From contig NW_027480423.1 of assembly GCF_051401765.1 (NCBI RefSeq), forward strand, positions 19,344,001 through 19,408,000: DNA of 64,000 nucleotides. The letters are read 5' to 3'. Origin of the DNA: Calliopsis andreniformis. Its lineage: Eukaryota > Arthropoda > Insecta > Hymenoptera > Andrenidae. The first letter of the stretch is position 1. Every line of letters begins with the position of its first letter. Positions 62,430 to 64,000 of the stretch are shown one piece after another. The notes beneath the pieces were generated by a model that was not told the DNA's origin, searched no databases, and was given only the letters and a program-made list of their open reading frames with translations. The position numbers were made by a program, and so were the translations under genes.

Positions 62430-64000
62430 ACAGTTTTTCCATTGTATATAACGAATAATTGCTACCAGTGTGAAAGTTATGGTTATTGCTACGTCCCGGC
62501 AACCTAGGCTTCACCCTAGGGCGTTGTTCCACCAGATCGAATAGTTAGGGCCTAACAAGTTAACGCCAGAAGCATAAAATACAATATAAATACAATAGTT
62601 TTTCCATCCTATGAAACGAATAATTGCGACCAGTACGAAAGTTATGGTCATTTCAACTTTCCGGGCAACCTAGGCTTCTCGCTAGGGCGTTGGCCCAACA
62701 GGTTGAATAGTTAGGGCCTTAGAAGTCAACGCCCAAAGCATAAAATGCAATAAAAATACAACAGCTTTTCCATCGTATAAAACGAATAATTGCTACCAGT
62801 GTGAAAGTTATAGTCATTTCTACTTTCCGGTCAACCTAGGCTTCACTCTAGGGCGTTGCTCCACCAGATCGAATAGTTAGGGCCTATGAAGTCAACGCCA
62901 GAAGCATAAAATACAATAAAGATGCAACAGTTTTTCCATCGTATATCAGGAATTATTGCAACCAGTGTGAAAGTAATGGCATATCATTGTTCCGGGCAAC
63001 CTAGGCTTCTCTCTAGGGCGTTGCTCCACCAGATGGAATAGTTAGGGCCTTAGAAGTCAACGCCCGAAGCATAAAATACAATATAAATACAACAGTTTTT
63101 CCATCGTATAAAACGAATAATTGCAACCAGTATGAAAGTTATGGTCATTTCTACTTTCCGGGCAACCTAGGCTTCACCCTAGGGCGTTGCTCCACCACAT
63201 CGAATAGCTACGGCCTTAAAAGTCAACGCTAGAAGCATAAATTACAATAAAAATGCAACAGATTTTCCAACGTATAGCATGAATAATTGCAACCGGTGTG
63301 AATGTTATGGTCATTTCTACGTTCCGGGCAACCTAGGCTTCACTCTATGGCGTTCTTCCACCACATCGAATAGCTACGGCCTCAGAAGTCAACGCCTGAA
63401 GCATAGAATACAAAAAAATACAACAGTCTTTCCATCCTATAACTGGAATAATTGCAACCCGTGTGAAAGTGATGGTCATTTGTACGTTCCAGGCAACCTA
63501 GGCTTCACTCTTGGGCGTTGTTCCACCAGATCGAATTGTTAGGGCCTAAGAAGTCAAGGCCAGAAGCATAAAATACAATATAAATATAACAGTTTTTCCA
63601 TCGTATAGAACGAATAATAGCAACCAGTGTGAAAGTTATGGTCATTTCTACGTTCCGGGCAACCTAGGCTTGACTGTAGATTCCACCAGATCGAATAGCT
63701 AGGGCCATAGAAGTCAACGCCCGAAGCATAAAATACAAAATAAATAGAACAGTTTTTCCATTGTATGAAACGAATAATTGCTACCAGTGTGAAAGTTATG
63801 TTCATTTCTACGTTCCGGGCAACCTAGGCTTGACTGTAGGGCGTTGCTCCACCAGATCGAATAGGTAGGGCCATAGAAGTCAACGCCCGAAGCATAAAAT
63901 ACATTAAATATACAAGAGCTTTTCCATCGTATAACAGGAATAATTGCAACCAGTGTGAAAGTGATGGTCATTTCTACGTTCCGGGCAACCTAGGCTTCAC
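62430..64000. repeat. Partial 28-mer copy running off the right edge
   Basis: Matches 57131-58701 at an offset of 5,299 up to the last base. It carries GTATATAACG, TACGTCCCGG, GGCCCAACAGG, CATATCATTG, the CATAGAATACAAAAAAATAC tail and the short CTGTAGATTCC monomer near 63677. At about 62540 it reads AATAGTTAGGGCCTAAC, like units 1 and 2, while sharing CATATCATTG with the two derived copies. It is therefore an intermediate in the lineage. The array clearly continues past the window. Confidence 0.88.

Larger units (their letters stand above)
1..64000. repeat. Tandem satellite array, 166-base monomer
   Basis: Recognisable landmarks recur every 166 bases from first to last base: the T-run of ACAGTTTTTCC, GAATAATTGCAACCAGT, TTCCGGGCAACCTAGG, GGGCGTTG, and GAAGTCAACGCC followed by GCATAAAATACAA. 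All copies lie in the same direction and I saw no gap, inversion or foreign insert. At 166 bases per copy the window holds about 385 monomers. Neighbouring monomers differ by scattered substitutions and rare 1-8 base indels, whereas copies many monomers apart can be almost identical, which is the mark of higher-order amplification. A hand count of the consensus gives about 41% G+C. The length is close to one nucleosome plus linker, as in many centromeric satellites; a centromeric role is inference only. I do not recognise the family or the species. Confidence 0.98.

Noticed and set aside
1..64000. CRISPR array (regular repeats with variable intervals)
   Set aside because: Units are 166 bases with no short repeat plus unique spacer layout. 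Variation is spread over the whole monomer and there are no cas genes.
1..64000. tRNA-derived SINE or pol III internal promoter
   Set aside because: The reverse strand has a TTCGA core (ATTCGATCTGG) but the flanks do not match a B box, and no A box or tRNA-like fold is evident.
1..64000. Transposon, LTR or other insertion interrupting the array
   Set aside because: The 166-base landmarks continue without a break from end to end. The largest departures are a 6-base deletion, a few 1-4 base indels and one extra monomer.

Overview
The whole 64 kb window is one uninterrupted array of satellite DNA. It is built from about 385 head-to-tail copies of a 166-base monomer (about 41% G+C by hand count of the consensus), all in the same orientation. 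I find no credible protein-coding gene, rRNA, tRNA, CRISPR array, transposon or unique-sequence island. A long satellite with higher-order structure points to a eukaryotic nuclear chromosome, most likely a centromeric, pericentromeric or subtelomeric block. I do not recognise the monomer, so I name no species or kingdom.

Monomer order is highly structured. Diagnostic variants recur at spacings that are whole multiples of 166 bases, which shows repeated tandem and segmental amplification of multi-monomer cassettes. By region: 1-5.8 kb is older-looking, with weak 9-mer and 13-mer registers. 5.8-12.9 kb holds three copies of a 10-monomer cassette separated by other monomers. 12.5-18.2 kb has a 24-monomer register and a local 3-monomer duplication. 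18.4-22.0 kb is an 11-monomer tandem duplication, overlapped at its right side by a 10-monomer tandem array (period 1,661) from 21.4 to 27.1 kb. 27.1-30.7 kb is a scrambled mosaic. 30.7-36.8 kb is the least ordered part, but contains a fresh 2-monomer duplication. 36.8-40.9 kb has interleaved 14- and 16-monomer registers. 40.9-49.2 kb is a near-perfect 28-monomer higher-order repeat (period 4,640). 49.2-59.0 kb carries derived copies of it, with an 11-monomer tandem duplication inside. 60.7-62.4 kb is a 4-monomer repeat (period 664), and 62.4-64.0 kb is the start of another copy of the 28-mer material, running off the window.

The left (before about 29 kb) and right (after about 37 kb) parts use different monomer subtypes, with the disordered stretch between them. 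The most informative content is the evolutionary record: nested duplication periods, mosaic junctions, a conversion-like patch, and a short-monomer deletion that tags one lineage. The monomer also carries a recurring inverted repeat built on two CCTAGG palindromes. All copy boundaries were judged by eye and are good to roughly tens of bases, because neighbouring monomers are so alike.
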